From: Pseudomonas sp. BGI-2
GTDB lineage: Bacteria; Pseudomonadota; Gammaproteobacteria; Pseudomonadales; Pseudomonadaceae
Direction: 5' to 3'
Length of the DNA stretch: 62,724 nt
Assembly: GCF_004310295.1 (NCBI RefSeq)
Contig: NZ_SISB01000039.1
Location: 1 to 62,724, forward strand
Each line of letters starts with the position of its first letter. Within the stretch, counting starts at the first letter, position 1. Made by a program: the position numbers and the translations under genes. The notes under the pieces are model-generated. The model was not told the origin of the DNA. It saw nothing but the letters and a program-made list of their open reading frames with translations, and made no database searches. Below are positions 1 through 8,788 of the stretch, piece by piece.

Positions 1-1
1 C

Positions 2-220
2 AACTCAGTGATGGAGCGCTTCTTCCTGAGCTTGAAAATGGAGCGGGTATGGCGGCGCGATTACGCCAACCACGCCGAAGCGATACGTGACATTACTGAA
101 TACATCGTTGGGTTTTACAACAACGAGCGGCTGCACTCGAAACTCGGGTATCTGCCACCGACCGTTTACGAACGGGAGATGGCGTCGAAATCACCTATCG
201 AGGTGTCCGGAATTAGTTGA
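2..220 (+). CDS. IS3-family transposase (OrfB), C-terminal fragment
   Basis: The reading frame is open from the window edge. It encodes the end of a DDE integrase-type transposase: the NSVMERFF stretch that surrounds the last catalytic Glu, then FYNNERLHSKLGYLPP, the usual IS3-family C-terminal signature. Only about 72 residues lie in the window, so whether the element is intact upstream cannot be seen. It is followed within a few bases by the probable right end of the element. It looks like a mobile element unrelated to the neighbouring regulator. Confidence 0.85.
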   Translation, partial: NSVMERFFLSLKMERVWRRDYANHAEAIRDITEYIVGFYNNERLHSKLGYLPPTVYEREMASKSPIEVSGIS

Positions 221-223
221 CCA
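204..223 (+). mobile_element. Probable right terminal end of the IS3-family element
   Basis: The transposase stop codon overlaps a TGTCCGGAATTAGTTGACCA stretch, which resembles the terminal inverted repeats of IS3-family elements ending in CA. The left end is outside the window, so the inverted-repeat match cannot be verified here. Confidence 0.5.
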
Positions 224-228
224 CGACA

Positions 229-243
229 CCCGCTCCCACAGGG
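229..243. repeat. Half REP palindrome beside the IS end
   Basis: CCCGCTCCCACAGGG equals the distal arm of the complete REP palindrome at 46036-46125. The proximal arm is missing and the IS end lies just before it. This suggests that the element landed in or next to a REP sequence. Confidence 0.6.
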
Positions 244-274
244 GATTGCATTTGAGTGGGTGAAATTTGGGGAC

Positions 275-1327
275 TTAATCGCGGCGCGTTGTGTCCCGCA
301 GGACTGAACCCAGTTCAACCTTGCTTTTCACGCCAAGCTGCAAATAGCAGTTGCGCAGATAGGTGCGCACTGTCGCCGGGCTCAGGGTCAGGATCTTGGC
401 AATCTCTTTGTAGGAATGCCCGGCAGCGAACAGCATCGCCGCCGTCCGCTCCCGTGGCGCAAGCACTGCCGCACGTGACTGCGCTTCGAGCGACAGAATC
501 ACATGCTCCGCGTTCGGACTCAGGGTCAGCGCACAACGGCCCAGACGCATCACGCATGGGGCCTTTTGCAGTTGCGCGATCACCTCGGCCGGCAGCATCG
601 AACCGCTCCAGCCTGGCAACTCGCGCTGAATGGCGGCGCACAGGCTGGCCCCCACGTACAGCAGACTGCCGTCCATGCGCGCCACGCCGAAGTCGGTCGC
701 GCCGTTGCCCGTGTCGATGCGGATCATGTCTTGCACCTGAAACCGCCACAGCTGGAACAGGTGGTCGCAGAAGGCCGAAAACAAAGCGGCCTCGCTGTCG
801 TTGAACGCCGGAGCATCAATGCCACGGTAGAGACACACGAAGAACATCAGGCCGCTTTCGGGCAATTCGAAAGTGATGCACATCGGGTGGTAGAGATCGT
901 GGCGCCGAGCGAATGCGTCCACGGCTTCATCGGGGTCGGTGAACCCGCTGTCGCGCACGACTTCACCGGGTTGACTCAAGGTGTCATGGGAGAATTTGTC
1001 GCGGCCTGCACTTTTGTGCCATTCGGCGGCAAACGATTCGGGCAGATTGATCCGCCCGTGCATCCAGCTTTTAGGCGGCGCGTTGACAGCTGACGCGGAC
1101 ATCTCGCCCCACCACGCCGACGCAAAGGGCACCAGTTCACGGAACGCTTGCAGGCCTTCGGCGATGAACTGCGAGGCGCCGCGCTCCCGGGCAAGCCGCC
1201 CCAGGTGGAGCACGCAACGATTGAACGCTTTGAGCGTTGCCATCGACGACTGCGCGCCGACCTCATCACCCTCCTCCATCGTTTTGATCCTGTTCGCAAT
1301 ACGACGTATTTTTTTCGACGATGCCAT
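275..1327 (-). CDS. LuxR-type (GerE HTH) transcriptional regulator
   Basis: A 350-residue protein ends in a clear LuxR/GerE DNA-binding domain from about residue 289 (LAPRERTAAMLFAAGHSYKE, then IAKILTLSPATVRTYL). The N-terminal 280 residues match no sensor domain I can name. They do not look like a receiver domain or an acyl-homoserine-lactone pocket. The start is uncertain: no good ribosome site precedes the ATG at 1327, and in-frame ATGs at 1279 and 1243 are alternatives. It is transcribed away from the amine operon starting at 1844 and is the obvious candidate regulator of it, though that is inference from position. Confidence 0.85.
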   Translation of the reverse strand: MASSKKIRRIANRIKTMEEGDEVGAQSSMATLKAFNRCVLHLGRLARERGASQFIAEGLQAFRELVPFASAWWGEMSASAVNAPPKSWMHGRINLPESFAAEWHKSAGRDKFSHDTLSQPGEVVRDSGFTDPDEAVDAFARRHDLYHPMCITFELPESGLMFFVCLYRGIDAPAFNDSEAALFSAFCDHLFQLWRFQVQDMIRIDTGNGATDFGVARMDGSLLYVGASLCAAIQRELPGWSGSMLPAEVIAQLQKAPCVMRLGRCALTLSPNAEHVILSLEAQSRAAVLAPRERTAAMLFAAGHSYKEIAKILTLSPATVRTYLRNCYLQLGVKSKVELGSVLRDTTRRD

Positions 1328-1445
1328 AGGCGCAGGCGTAGCGCCATTGGCTTTTTCGAAGGCTGCTATTCATGCGCAATCCGTCAACAGTGTTTGTCCA
1401 ACGGGCCGCTATTTGAGGAACCGGTAAAGCCCTAGCATCGTCTCT

Positions 1446-1474
1446 ACCCGGTGAGCAAACGACTCACACCGGGT
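1446..1474. promoter_or_regulatory. Inverted repeat between the regulator and the amine operon
   Basis: ACCCGGTGAG and CTCACACCGGGT form an imperfect dyad with a 7-base centre. It lies between the divergent luxR-type gene and the downstream genes. It could be an operator or simply a hairpin; no T-run follows, so a terminator is less likely. Confidence 0.35.
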
Positions 1475-1500
1475 CAACCCAAGACGAATCGGTGAATGAC

Positions 1501-1680
1501 ATGAAAGGTTTAAAAATTGCGCTTTTCCTTGCGCTGGGCGGCATAGGCACACACGCCTTTGCTGACGACAGCCGAGTGCGGACCGGTCCCGGCCCGAGTG
1601 GTCGCAATCTCGCGTTCACTCTCGATCAACTGGTTGGCGCGTACCAGCAACTCTGGTGTGCCGTGAATAGGCCGGCCTGA
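1501..1680 (+). CDS. Small exported protein of unknown function
   Basis: The ATG at 1501 gives about 59 residues starting MKGLKIALFLALGGIGTHAF, a convincing Sec signal peptide with likely cleavage after AFA. Only about 40 mature residues follow and I recognise no family. A GTG three codons upstream (1492) is an alternative start. The abrupt end (CAVNRPA) may mean that it is a truncated remnant. It lies between the LuxR-type regulator and the amine operon, in operon orientation. Confidence 0.45.
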   Translation: MKGLKIALFLALGGIGTHAFADDSRVRTGPGPSGRNLAFTLDQLVGAYQQLWCAVNRPA

Positions 1681-1843
1681 TTCATCAAGTTTCGATCACC
1701 GAAACTTGCGTTTATCGGCCTTAAGCTAAGCTAAGAGCAGCTTATTGCACACGATGCTCACGTCTGCAGGTTTTGGGTTTTTCTGGAGAGCGTCTGCAAC
1801 AGCTATTTCAGACCGGCCCAACCATTTCACGCAGGACTACGTG

Positions 1844-3217
1844 ATGACCGAGCCCCTCCTCAGCTTTGACCAACTCAAGCGTGCTGCCGCCTCCGGCGAG
1901 ATCGATACCGTTCTGGTGTGCATGGTCGACATGCAAGGCCGACTCGTCGGCAAGCGATTCCAAGTCGAGTTTTTCATCGACAGCGGACATGAAGAAACCC
2001 ACTGCTGCAATTACCTGTTGGCCGACGACATCGACATGGAACCCGTGCCGGGTTACGCCGCGGCCAGTTGGAGCAAAGGCTATGGCGACTTTGTCCTCAA
2101 GCCCGACATGTCCACATTACGGCGAGTGCCCTGGCTTGAGTGCACGGCGCTGGTGCTGTGTGACGTGCTCGATCATCACCATCGGCGCGATCTGCCGCAC
2201 AGCCCTCGGGCGATCCTGAAAAAGCAGATCGAGCGACTGCGCGAACGCGGCTACACCGGCATGTTCGCCTCGGAACTTGAGTTCTATCTGTTCGACGAGA
2301 GCTACGAGGCGATCCACGAGCGCAACTACCACAAGCCCAAGACCGCCGGCCACTACATCGAGGATTACAACATCCTCCAGACCACACGCGAGGAGCCGGT
2401 GCTGCGGGCGATTCGCAAACATCTGCAAGCGTCCGGCATTCCCGTGGAAAACTCCAAGGGTGAATGGGGCCCGGGGCAGGAAGAGATCAACATCCGTTAC
2501 GCCGACGCGCTGACCATGGCCGACCACCACGTCATCATCAAGCACGCCTGCAAAGAGATCGCGCAGTTGCAGGGCAAGGCGATCACGTTCATGGCCAAGT
2601 GGCGTTATGACGCCGCCGGTTCCAGCAGCCATATCCACAATTCGCTGTGGGACAAGAACGCCAAGAAGCCACTGTTCTTCGACGCCAAGGCTGAGTTTGG
2701 CATGTCGAAACTGATGCGTGCCTGGGTGGCCGGGCAGCTGAAATATGCCAACGACATCACCTGCTTTCTCGCGCCCTATATCAATTCCTATAAGCGTTTT
2801 CAGGCCGGTACGTTTGCGCCGACCCGGGCAGTCTGGAGTCGCGACAATCGCACCGCAGGCTTTCGTCTGTGCGCAGAAAGCAGCAAAGCCATCCGTATCG
2901 AATGCCGCATTGGCGGCGCCGACCTCAACCCTTATCTGGCCTTCGCTGCCTTAATCGCCGCGGGGCTGGCCGGTATCGACGAGAAGCTCAACCTCGTGCC
3001 GCCCTTTGAAGGCGATGCTTACGTCGACGAACACTTGCCGGAAGTATCGAAAACCCTGCGCGAAGCCACCGCCGCACTCCAGAGCTCAACGATGCTGCGC
3101 GAAGCGTTCGGTGATGAAGTGATCGACCACTACGTGCACACCGCCGAATGGGAGCAGAAAGAGTACGACCGACGGATCACCGACTGGGAACTGCAGCGCG
3201 GTTTTGAGCGCTATTGA
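1844..3217 (+). CDS. Glutamine synthetase-family gamma-glutamyl-amine ligase (PuuA/IpuC-like)
   Basis: A 457-residue protein of the glutamine synthetase fold. Such enzymes join glutamate to an amine using ATP. The C-terminal catalytic domain shows EWGPGQEEINIRYADAL, the SSHIHNSLWD metal/nucleotide region, and NSYKRFQAGTFAPTRAVWSR with the conserved Arg residues. The ATG at 1844 (MTEPLLSFDQ) is preferred; the frame opens earlier at 1745 but that extension does not look like protein. The aldehyde dehydrogenase, alcohol dehydrogenase and permease that follow point to catabolism of an amine or amino alcohol through a gamma-glutamylated intermediate, not to nitrogen assimilation. The substrate cannot be read from sequence. 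Confidence 0.88.
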   Translation: MTEPLLSFDQLKRAAASGEIDTVLVCMVDMQGRLVGKRFQVEFFIDSGHEETHCCNYLLADDIDMEPVPGYAAASWSKGYGDFVLKPDMSTLRRVPWLECTALVLCDVLDHHHRRDLPHSPRAILKKQIERLRERGYTGMFASELEFYLFDESYEAIHERNYHKPKTAGHYIEDYNILQTTREEPVLRAIRKHLQASGIPVENSKGEWGPGQEEINIRYADALTMADHHVIIKHACKEIAQLQGKAITFMAKWRYDAAGSSSHIHNSLWDKNAKKPLFFDAKAEFGMSKLMRAWVAGQLKYANDITCFLAPYINSYKRFQAGTFAPTRAVWSRDNRTAGFRLCAESSKAIRIECRIGGADLNPYLAFAALIAAGLAGIDEKLNLVPPFEGDAYVDEHLPEVSKTLREATAALQSSTMLREAFGDEVIDHYVHTAEWEQKEYDRRITDWELQRGFERY

Positions 3218-3227
3218 GACCACCATC

Positions 3228-4619
3228 ATGACTGCAACGATTCAACTCATCTCACCGGTCGATGGCCGGGTCTATGTCGAACGTCGCTGTGCCGATGAGA
3301 CTCAACTCGAACAGGCGCTAAGGGCAGCCGCAACCGCCCAGGCGTCATGGAAACGCCGGCCACTGAGCGAGCGCGCCGCTTTTTGCAGTGCTGCGGTGGA
3401 TGCGATGCTGACCATGAAGGACGAAATTGTCCCGGAACTGGCCTGGCAGATGGGCCGCCCGGTGCGCTTTGGCGCGGGCGAACTGCGCGGTTTCGAAGAG
3501 CGTGCCCGGCATATGATCGCCATTGCGCCTGAAGCGTTGGCAGCCGTTGAACCCACGCCTGTCGCCGGTTTTCGAAGGCATATCAAACGTGAACCGCTGG
3601 GTACGGTGCTGGTCGTCGCCCCCTGGAATTACCCTTATCTGACGGCAGTGAATACGATCATTCCGGCGTTGATGGCCGGCAACAGCGTCATCCTCAAACA
3701 CGCCTCACAAACGCTGCTCGTAGGTGAACGGTTCGCCGAAGCGTTTCGCCGTGCGAATCTGCCCGAAGGACTGTTCCAGAACCTGCTGCTCGATCATCGC
3801 CAGACCGGCGAGATCATTGCCTCCGGCCGTGTGCACCAAGTGAACTTCACCGGTTCGGTTGACGCCGGCAAGGCCATGGAAACCGCCGCCACGGGCCGCT
3901 TCCTCGGCCTGGGCCTGGAACTCGGTGGCAAGGACCCGGCCTACGTCCGCGCAGACGCCAACCTCGAACACGCAGTGGAAAACCTGGTGGACGGCAGTTT
4001 CTTCAACTCCGGGCAAAGCTGCTGCGCCATCGAACGGATCTATGTCGATGCGAAAATCTACCCGGCGTTTGTCGAGCGATTCGTCGCACTCACGAATCAA
4101 TACGTGCTGGGCAACCCACTGGATGAAGCCACCACACTCGGTCCGCTGGTGAACCCGGGCGCTGCTGAGTTCGTGCGGGGTCAGATCTCCGATGCGCTGT
4201 CCAAGGGCGCAAAGGCACTGATCGATCCGAAGGCCTTTCCCTTCGACGCACCGGGCAGCGCCTACCTCGCGCCGCAGGTGCTAGTCGACGTCAGCCATCA
4301 AATGTCGGTGATGCGCGAGGAAAGCTTCGGCCCGGTGGTCGGCATCATGCCGGTGGCCGGCGACGACGAAGCCATTGCCTTGATGAACGACAGCGAGTTC
4401 GGGCTCAGCGCTTCCCTCTGGACCCAGGACCTCACCGCCGCCGAACGCTTGGGCAACGAGATCGACACCGGAACCGTGTTCATGAACCGCTGCGATTACC
4501 TCGACCCGGCCCTGGCCTGGACCGGCGTGAAGAACAGCGGGCGCGGCGTGACGCTGTCGCGCCTGGGTTACGAACACCTGACCCGAGCAAAATCCTTCCA
4601 TTTGCGCCACGAGATCTGA
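3228..4619 (+). CDS. NAD(P)-dependent aldehyde dehydrogenase
   Basis: A 463-residue aldehyde dehydrogenase. Visible signatures are PWNYPYLTAVN (coenzyme-site Asn), the LELGGKDP motif with the general-base Glu, and FFNSGQSCCA with the catalytic Cys. It would oxidise the aldehyde made by the downstream alcohol dehydrogenase or from the glutamylated amine. The ATG at 3228 lies 10 bases after the ligase stop codon. An upstream in-frame TTG (3204) overlaps the ligase and is less likely. Position places it in one transcript with the ligase. Confidence 0.93.
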   Translation: MTATIQLISPVDGRVYVERRCADETQLEQALRAAATAQASWKRRPLSERAAFCSAAVDAMLTMKDEIVPELAWQMGRPVRFGAGELRGFEERARHMIAIAPEALAAVEPTPVAGFRRHIKREPLGTVLVVAPWNYPYLTAVNTIIPALMAGNSVILKHASQTLLVGERFAEAFRRANLPEGLFQNLLLDHRQTGEIIASGRVHQVNFTGSVDAGKAMETAATGRFLGLGLELGGKDPAYVRADANLEHAVENLVDGSFFNSGQSCCAIERIYVDAKIYPAFVERFVALTNQYVLGNPLDEATTLGPLVNPGAAEFVRGQISDALSKGAKALIDPKAFPFDAPGSAYLAPQVLVDVSHQMSVMREESFGPVVGIMPVAGDDEAIALMNDSEFGLSASLWTQDLTAAERLGNEIDTGTVFMNRCDYLDPALAWTGVKNSGRGVTLSRLGYEHLTRAKSFHLRHEI

Positions 4620-4622
4620 GCC

Positions 4623-5783
4623 ATGAGCCTGACCGGGAACTGGAACTACCCCACGAGCATTCGCTTCGGTGTCGGCCGTATCAGCGAGCTGGCCGAGGTC
4701 TGTCGCAGCCAGGGTATCCAGCGACCGTTGCTGGTCACCGACAGCGGCCTGGCGCGCGCCCCGATCACCACGGCAGCGCTGGATTCCTTGCGTGCCGCCG
4801 GTCTTGGCGTCGCGCTGTTTTGCGACCTGAAGCCCAATCCGGTCGAAGCCAACCTGGCGGGCGGGCTCGATGCCTGGCGCGCCGGCAAGCACGATGGCGT
4901 GGTCGCCTTCGGTGGTGGCAGCGGCCTGGACATGGGCAAGCTCATCGCCTTCATGAGCGGCCAGACCCGGCCGGTCTGGGATTTCGAAGACATCGGCGAC
5001 TACTGGACACGCGCCGACGAAAGCAAAATCGCCCCGGTCATCGCGGTGCCGACGACCGCAGGCACGGGTTCTGAAGTGGGCCGCGCAGCCGTGATCATCG
5101 ACGAGCGTACCCACACCAAACGCATCATCTTCCACCCGAAAATGATGCCGCGCGTGGTCATCAGCGACCCGGCCCTGACCGTCGGCATGCCGGCAAAAGT
5201 CACCGCCGGCACGGGCATGGATGCGTTGGCGCATTGCCTGGAAGCCTACTGCGCGCCTGGTTTTCACCCACTGGCCGATGGCATCGCCGTGGAAGGCATA
5301 CGCTTGGTGGCCAACGCTCTGGTGCGGGCCGTTCATATGCCTTCCGATCTCGATGCTCGCGCGCAAATGCTCGCGGCGGCCGCCATGGGCGCTACCGCCT
5401 TCCAGAAAGGCCTGGGTGGGATGCACGCCCTCTCACATCCGGTCGGCGCGCTGTACGACACCCATCACGGCATGACCAACGCCACCTTCATGCCCTACGT
5501 TTTGCAATTCAATCGCCCGGCCATCGAAGAACGCATCACCCGACTGGCGGCTTACTTACGCCTGCCCTCGCCCGGGTTCGACAGTTTTCTGGCCTTCATT
5601 CTCAAACTGCGCAAGGACATCGGCGTACCACATACGCTGTTTGAGTTGGGTGTGGATGATCGCCAGGCCGATCTGATCGCGGACATGGCGATTGTCGACC
5701 CTTCTGCCGGCGGCAATCCGCTGCCATTGACGCGGGACGGCGCGGCACACATTTTCGACGCGGCGTATCACGGCCGTCTCTAG
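4623..5783 (+). CDS. Iron-containing alcohol dehydrogenase
   Basis: A 386-residue group III (iron) alcohol dehydrogenase. It has the GGGSGLDMGK nucleotide loop, VPTTAGTGSEV, and the metal-site region with His in MDALAHCLEAY, GMHALSHPVGA and THHGMTNA. It starts four bases after the aldehyde dehydrogenase stop, so the two are almost certainly co-translated. In this context it probably oxidises the alcohol group of an amino alcohol, or its gamma-glutamyl derivative, to the aldehyde used by the preceding enzyme. That substrate assignment is inference. Confidence 0.92.
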   Translation: MSLTGNWNYPTSIRFGVGRISELAEVCRSQGIQRPLLVTDSGLARAPITTAALDSLRAAGLGVALFCDLKPNPVEANLAGGLDAWRAGKHDGVVAFGGGSGLDMGKLIAFMSGQTRPVWDFEDIGDYWTRADESKIAPVIAVPTTAGTGSEVGRAAVIIDERTHTKRIIFHPKMMPRVVISDPALTVGMPAKVTAGTGMDALAHCLEAYCAPGFHPLADGIAVEGIRLVANALVRAVHMPSDLDARAQMLAAAAMGATAFQKGLGGMHALSHPVGALYDTHHGMTNATFMPYVLQFNRPAIEERITRLAAYLRLPSPGFDSFLAFILKLRKDIGVPHTLFELGVDDRQADLIADMAIVDPSAGGNPLPLTRDGAAHIFDAAYHGRL

Positions 5784-5922
5784 AGCAGTTGCCTGTGCAT
5801 GCGCATGACTAAAAATCGGTGCATGGACAGGGTTGGAAACAGGAGCAGTACGACAAGGGGTTGAAGGCCAGACCATCCGGGACCCGGATGGATGCGTATC
5901 AAAACCTGAAGGGGCACACAAC

Positions 5923-7488
5923 ATGAAGCCAGCAAGTCAGCCCGGCACGAGCGCGCCGCAAGACGATGACGTCAAGGTGCTGCACAGCATGGGCTATGCC
6001 CAGCAGCTCTCGCGACGCATGGGCGTTTTCTCCAACTTTGCCATTTCCTTTTCGATCATCTGCATCCTCTCGGGTGGCATCAACTCACTCGCCCAGGGCA
6101 CCTCAGGCGCAGGTGGCGCGGCCATCGGCATCGGCTGGCCGATCGGCTGCCTGATCTCCGGGGTCTTCGCCATGGCCATGGCGCAGATCTCCTCCGCCTA
6201 CCCCACTGCGGGCGGCCTCTATCACTGGGGTTCGATTCTCGGTAACCGCTTCACCGGCTGGCTGACGGCCTGGTTCAACCTGTTGGGGCTGGTGACCGTG
6301 CTCGGCGCGATCAACGTCGGCACTTACTACTTCTTTTTCGGCGCCTTCGGACCGGCACTGGGAATGGAAGACACCATCACGACACGGATGATTTTCCTCG
6401 CGATTCTGACCGGTATCCAGGCCTTGTGTAACCACCTAGGCATCGGCCTGACCGCGAAGCTCACCGACTTCTCGGGGTATCTGATCTTCGCCACGGCACT
6501 GGCGCTGACCATCGTCTGCCTGATCTCGGCGCCCAGCTATGAGTTCGCCCGGTTATGGACCTTCGGCAACTATTCCGGCGAAGCGGGCGGCAGCGTCTGG
6601 CCACAGGTCTCGAACGGCTGGATCTTCATGCTCGGCCTGCTCTTGCCGATCTACACCATCACCGGTTATGACGCCTCCGCGCACACCTCGGAAGAGACCC
6701 GCAATGCCGCCATGTCCGTGCCCCGCGGCATGGTCATGTCGGTGGTCTGGTCGCTGCTGTTCGGCTGGGTCATGCTCAGCTCGTTTGTGCTGATGCTGCC
6801 GAGCATGGACGAGGCCGCGAAGCATGGCTGGAGCGTGTTTTTCTGGGCGATGGACACGCAAGTGAATCCGACGGTAAAAACGGCGCTGTACGTAGCCATT
6901 TTCATCTCGCAGTTCCTCTGCGGCCTGGCGACCGTGACCTCGGTCTCACGCATGATCTTCGCGTTCTCCCGTGACGGCGGCCTGCCCTTCTCCAAAGCGC
7001 TGGCCTCGGTCTCGCCAACCCTGCGCAGCCCGGTGGCAGCGATCTGGACCGGCGCCACCCTCGCGGTGTTGTTTGTCTGGGGATCGTCGGTGATCGCCAT
7101 CGGCGAAACACCGGTCTACACCATCGTGGTGTCCTGCACGGTGATCTTCCTGTTCTTCTCCTTCGTCATCCCCATCGTGCTCGGCCTGTTTGCCTACGGG
7201 ACGTCGAAATGGCCGACCATGGGGCCGTGGAATATGGGGCGCTTCTGGTACACCGTGTTCGCTCTGCTCTCGATCCTCTCGATGGTGATCATTTTCATCA
7301 TCGGAATCCAGCCACCGAACGATTGGGCGCTGTACATCACCATCGGCTTTCTGGTGCTGACGGCGATCGTCTGGTTCGGCTTTGAAGCCCGCCGTTTTCA
7401 GGGACCGCCGATGGGTGACCTGATCGTCAAGCGCCAGGCGGAAATCGCTGCGGCGGAAGAGGCGTTGAATAAACGCGCTGGGGGCTAA
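5923..7488 (+). CDS. APC-superfamily amino acid/amine permease
   Basis: A 521-residue inner-membrane transporter with about twelve hydrophobic segments. N-terminal features typical of the amino acid/GABA/choline permease branch are seen: SIICILSGGINSLAQGTSGA, SSAYPTAGGLYHW and the ITGYDASAHTSEET motif. The ATG at 5923 (MKPASQPGTS) begins a cytoplasmic tail just before the first helix; the upstream frame extension to 5833 is not protein-like. As the last gene of the operon it probably imports the amine or amino alcohol degraded by the three upstream enzymes. Confidence 0.9.
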   Translation: MKPASQPGTSAPQDDDVKVLHSMGYAQQLSRRMGVFSNFAISFSIICILSGGINSLAQGTSGAGGAAIGIGWPIGCLISGVFAMAMAQISSAYPTAGGLYHWGSILGNRFTGWLTAWFNLLGLVTVLGAINVGTYYFFFGAFGPALGMEDTITTRMIFLAILTGIQALCNHLGIGLTAKLTDFSGYLIFATALALTIVCLISAPSYEFARLWTFGNYSGEAGGSVWPQVSNGWIFMLGLLLPIYTITGYDASAHTSEETRNAAMSVPRGMVMSVVWSLLFGWVMLSSFVLMLPSMDEAAKHGWSVFFWAMDTQVNPTVKTALYVAIFISQFLCGLATVTSVSRMIFAFSRDGGLPFSKALASVSPTLRSPVAAIWTGATLAVLFVWGSSVIAIGETPVYTIVVSCTVIFLFFSFVIPIVLGLFAYGTSKWPTMGPWNMGRFWYTVFALLSILSMVIIFIIGIQPPNDWALYITIGFLVLTAIVWFGFEARRFQGPPMGDLIVKRQAEIAAAEEALNKRAGG

Positions 7489-7525
7489 TGCGGCCACCAG
7501 TCAGTTAAGCCGTAACGCGGTCTTT

Positions 7526-7656
7526 GTAGCAGCTGGCGAAGCCTGCGTTCGGCTGCGAAGCAGTCGTAAAACCTGAGCATGCGGTCTTCCTGAAACACCG
7601 CATCGCCTGATTTTACGACTGCTACGCAGCCGAACGCAGGCTCCGCCAGCTGCTAC
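7526..7656. repeat. REP doublet (inverted REP pair)
   Basis: GTAGCAGCTGGCGAAGCCTG and its continuation (7526-7570) recur inverted at 7611-7656 with near-complete complementarity, separated by a non-palindromic centre. This is the arrangement of Pseudomonas REPINs. It lies directly after the permease operon and may stabilise or end the transcript. Confidence 0.8.
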
Positions 7657-7740
7657 AGATCGCGTTCTGAATTAACCCGTCGGCATTAACGCTGAGCGCC
7701 CCGTTTTTATGAACATAGATAGATAGAACGATGAATAACC

Positions 7741-7834
7741 TGTGGCGAGGGAGCTTGCTCCCGCTGGACTGCGCAGCAGGCCCATTTGCTGTGGTCACAT
7801 CGCCGCAAAGCGAAAGCAAACCCCCTCTCCACAG
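7741..7834. repeat. Degenerate REP doublet
   Basis: TGTGGCGAGGGAGCTTGCTC opens the element and a diverged CCCCCTCTCCACA closes it. The same family occurs in better condition at 42174-42307. Confidence 0.65.
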
Positions 7835-7842
7835 AACAGCGA

Positions 7843-8202
7843 CTACTTAGGTGGCTCAACTTTATCCAGCACCCGGTTCGCCGTAATCTCCGCCACCATG
7901 ATGCTGTTCGAAATGCCCAGCAGGGCATAACGCGACTCACCCTCCAAATGATCCACCAACTGATGGACCATCACATCGACCGACGCCAGCGTCTCGACCA
8001 AAAAAACCGCCAGGGTTTCGGCAGTGGCTTCTGGGTCCACGGAAAACAGCTTGCTGGAGGTACGCGGGGTGGCTTTGATATCGGCGTTTGATGGGAAGTG
8101 GAAATCGAGGGCGCGTTCGGCGGCTTCGTGGAGTTTTTTTGAATCGGGTTCGTATGGGGAAACTGGATCGGTGTCTGGTGGGTTGGGCGTAACTTTGAAC
8201 AT
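7843..8202 (-). CDS. DUF6124-family protein
   Basis: A 119-residue acidic soluble protein starting MFKVTPNPPDTDP, the characteristic opening of the DUF6124 family that is common in several copies in Pseudomonas. The remainder is predicted mostly helical (LAVFLVETLASVDVMVHQLV), with no catalytic motif, no signal peptide and no membrane segment. Function is unknown. It is transcribed alone, behind an unusually long gene-free leader (8203 to about 8520), which suggests post-transcriptional control. Confidence 0.8.
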   Translation of the reverse strand: MFKVTPNPPDTDPVSPYEPDSKKLHEAAERALDFHFPSNADIKATPRTSSKLFSVDPEATAETLAVFLVETLASVDVMVHQLVDHLEGESRYALLGISNSIMVAEITANRVLDKVEPPK

Positions 8203-8788
8203 ATCTTAGGTTCCTAATGGTGTGCCAACCCTCTTGCTGCTAAACGAAGAGGGAGGCAGCTGCACGCAGGTTAGCAGACCGGGAAACCTAAGAAGCCGGC
8301 GCGCCCAAGGGCGCCCTGCGCACAGCCACCATCAAATTGCAGGCGAAACCTGACTGATGGAAGCGTCGTACGTCTTAGGTTATTCGCGGGCTGCTAAACC
8401 CGATCACTGATGAGCAGTGACACGGATCAAGTTACCGAGCGACCTAAAAGCGCACAAGCCGGCGGATTCTGGTGCAGTCGTAGGCAACGGCGCAAGGCTT
8501 TGTAGCTTTCAGAACGTAACCTTGAGGGCGTTTAAACACGCCCCTCAAGATTTGTTTAATAGGCTGACACGCTCCTCCTATTGGCTGTGAAAGCTGCGAC
8601 AACTCCCAGGAAGCCACTGACGCACTTGTAAGGCTGACCCTCGCAAGGGTGGCAGCAACGTGGTCTCTTGAATCAGTCGGCTATCGGCCAGAAACGGCCA
8701 GTGGGGCGGCCTCCTGTTACGCTATATTTTTATGCCCTTCTTTCGGTCGGGACTCGCTTTTTGCTCAAGCCATAATAGGAGATGTGAT
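8203..8788. other. Gene-free stretch: structured leader of the DUF6124 gene and a terminator-like hairpin
   Basis: Read on the minus strand, the region before the DUF6124 start contains a GC-rich hairpin (GGGCGCCCTTGGGCGCGCC, around 8307-8328) and a start region that looks like sequences I associate with leaders of this gene family. At 8521-8557 lies a separate strong hairpin. No coding frame is convincing. A dispersed short repeat occurs around 8676-8704. Confidence 0.5.
8521..8557 (+). terminator. Terminator-like hairpin
   Basis: CTTGAGGGCG and CGCCCCTCAAG form a stem around TTTAAACA, followed by ATTTGTTT on the plus strand. No plus-strand gene ends just before it. It may therefore end an unrecognised small transcript, or be part of a regulatory region. 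Confidence 0.45.

Larger units (their letters stand above)
7489..7842. other. Gene-free stretch holding two REP-type palindromes
   Basis: No credible coding frame is present. The space between the permease and the convergent DUF6124 gene is filled by a long perfect-armed REP pair (7526-7656) and a degenerate second one (7741-7834). Confidence 0.7.

Noticed and set aside
4281..5426. 381-residue minus-strand frame opposite the aldehyde and alcohol dehydrogenase genes
   Set aside because: His/Gly/Arg-rich shadow of two strongly supported genes on the other strand.
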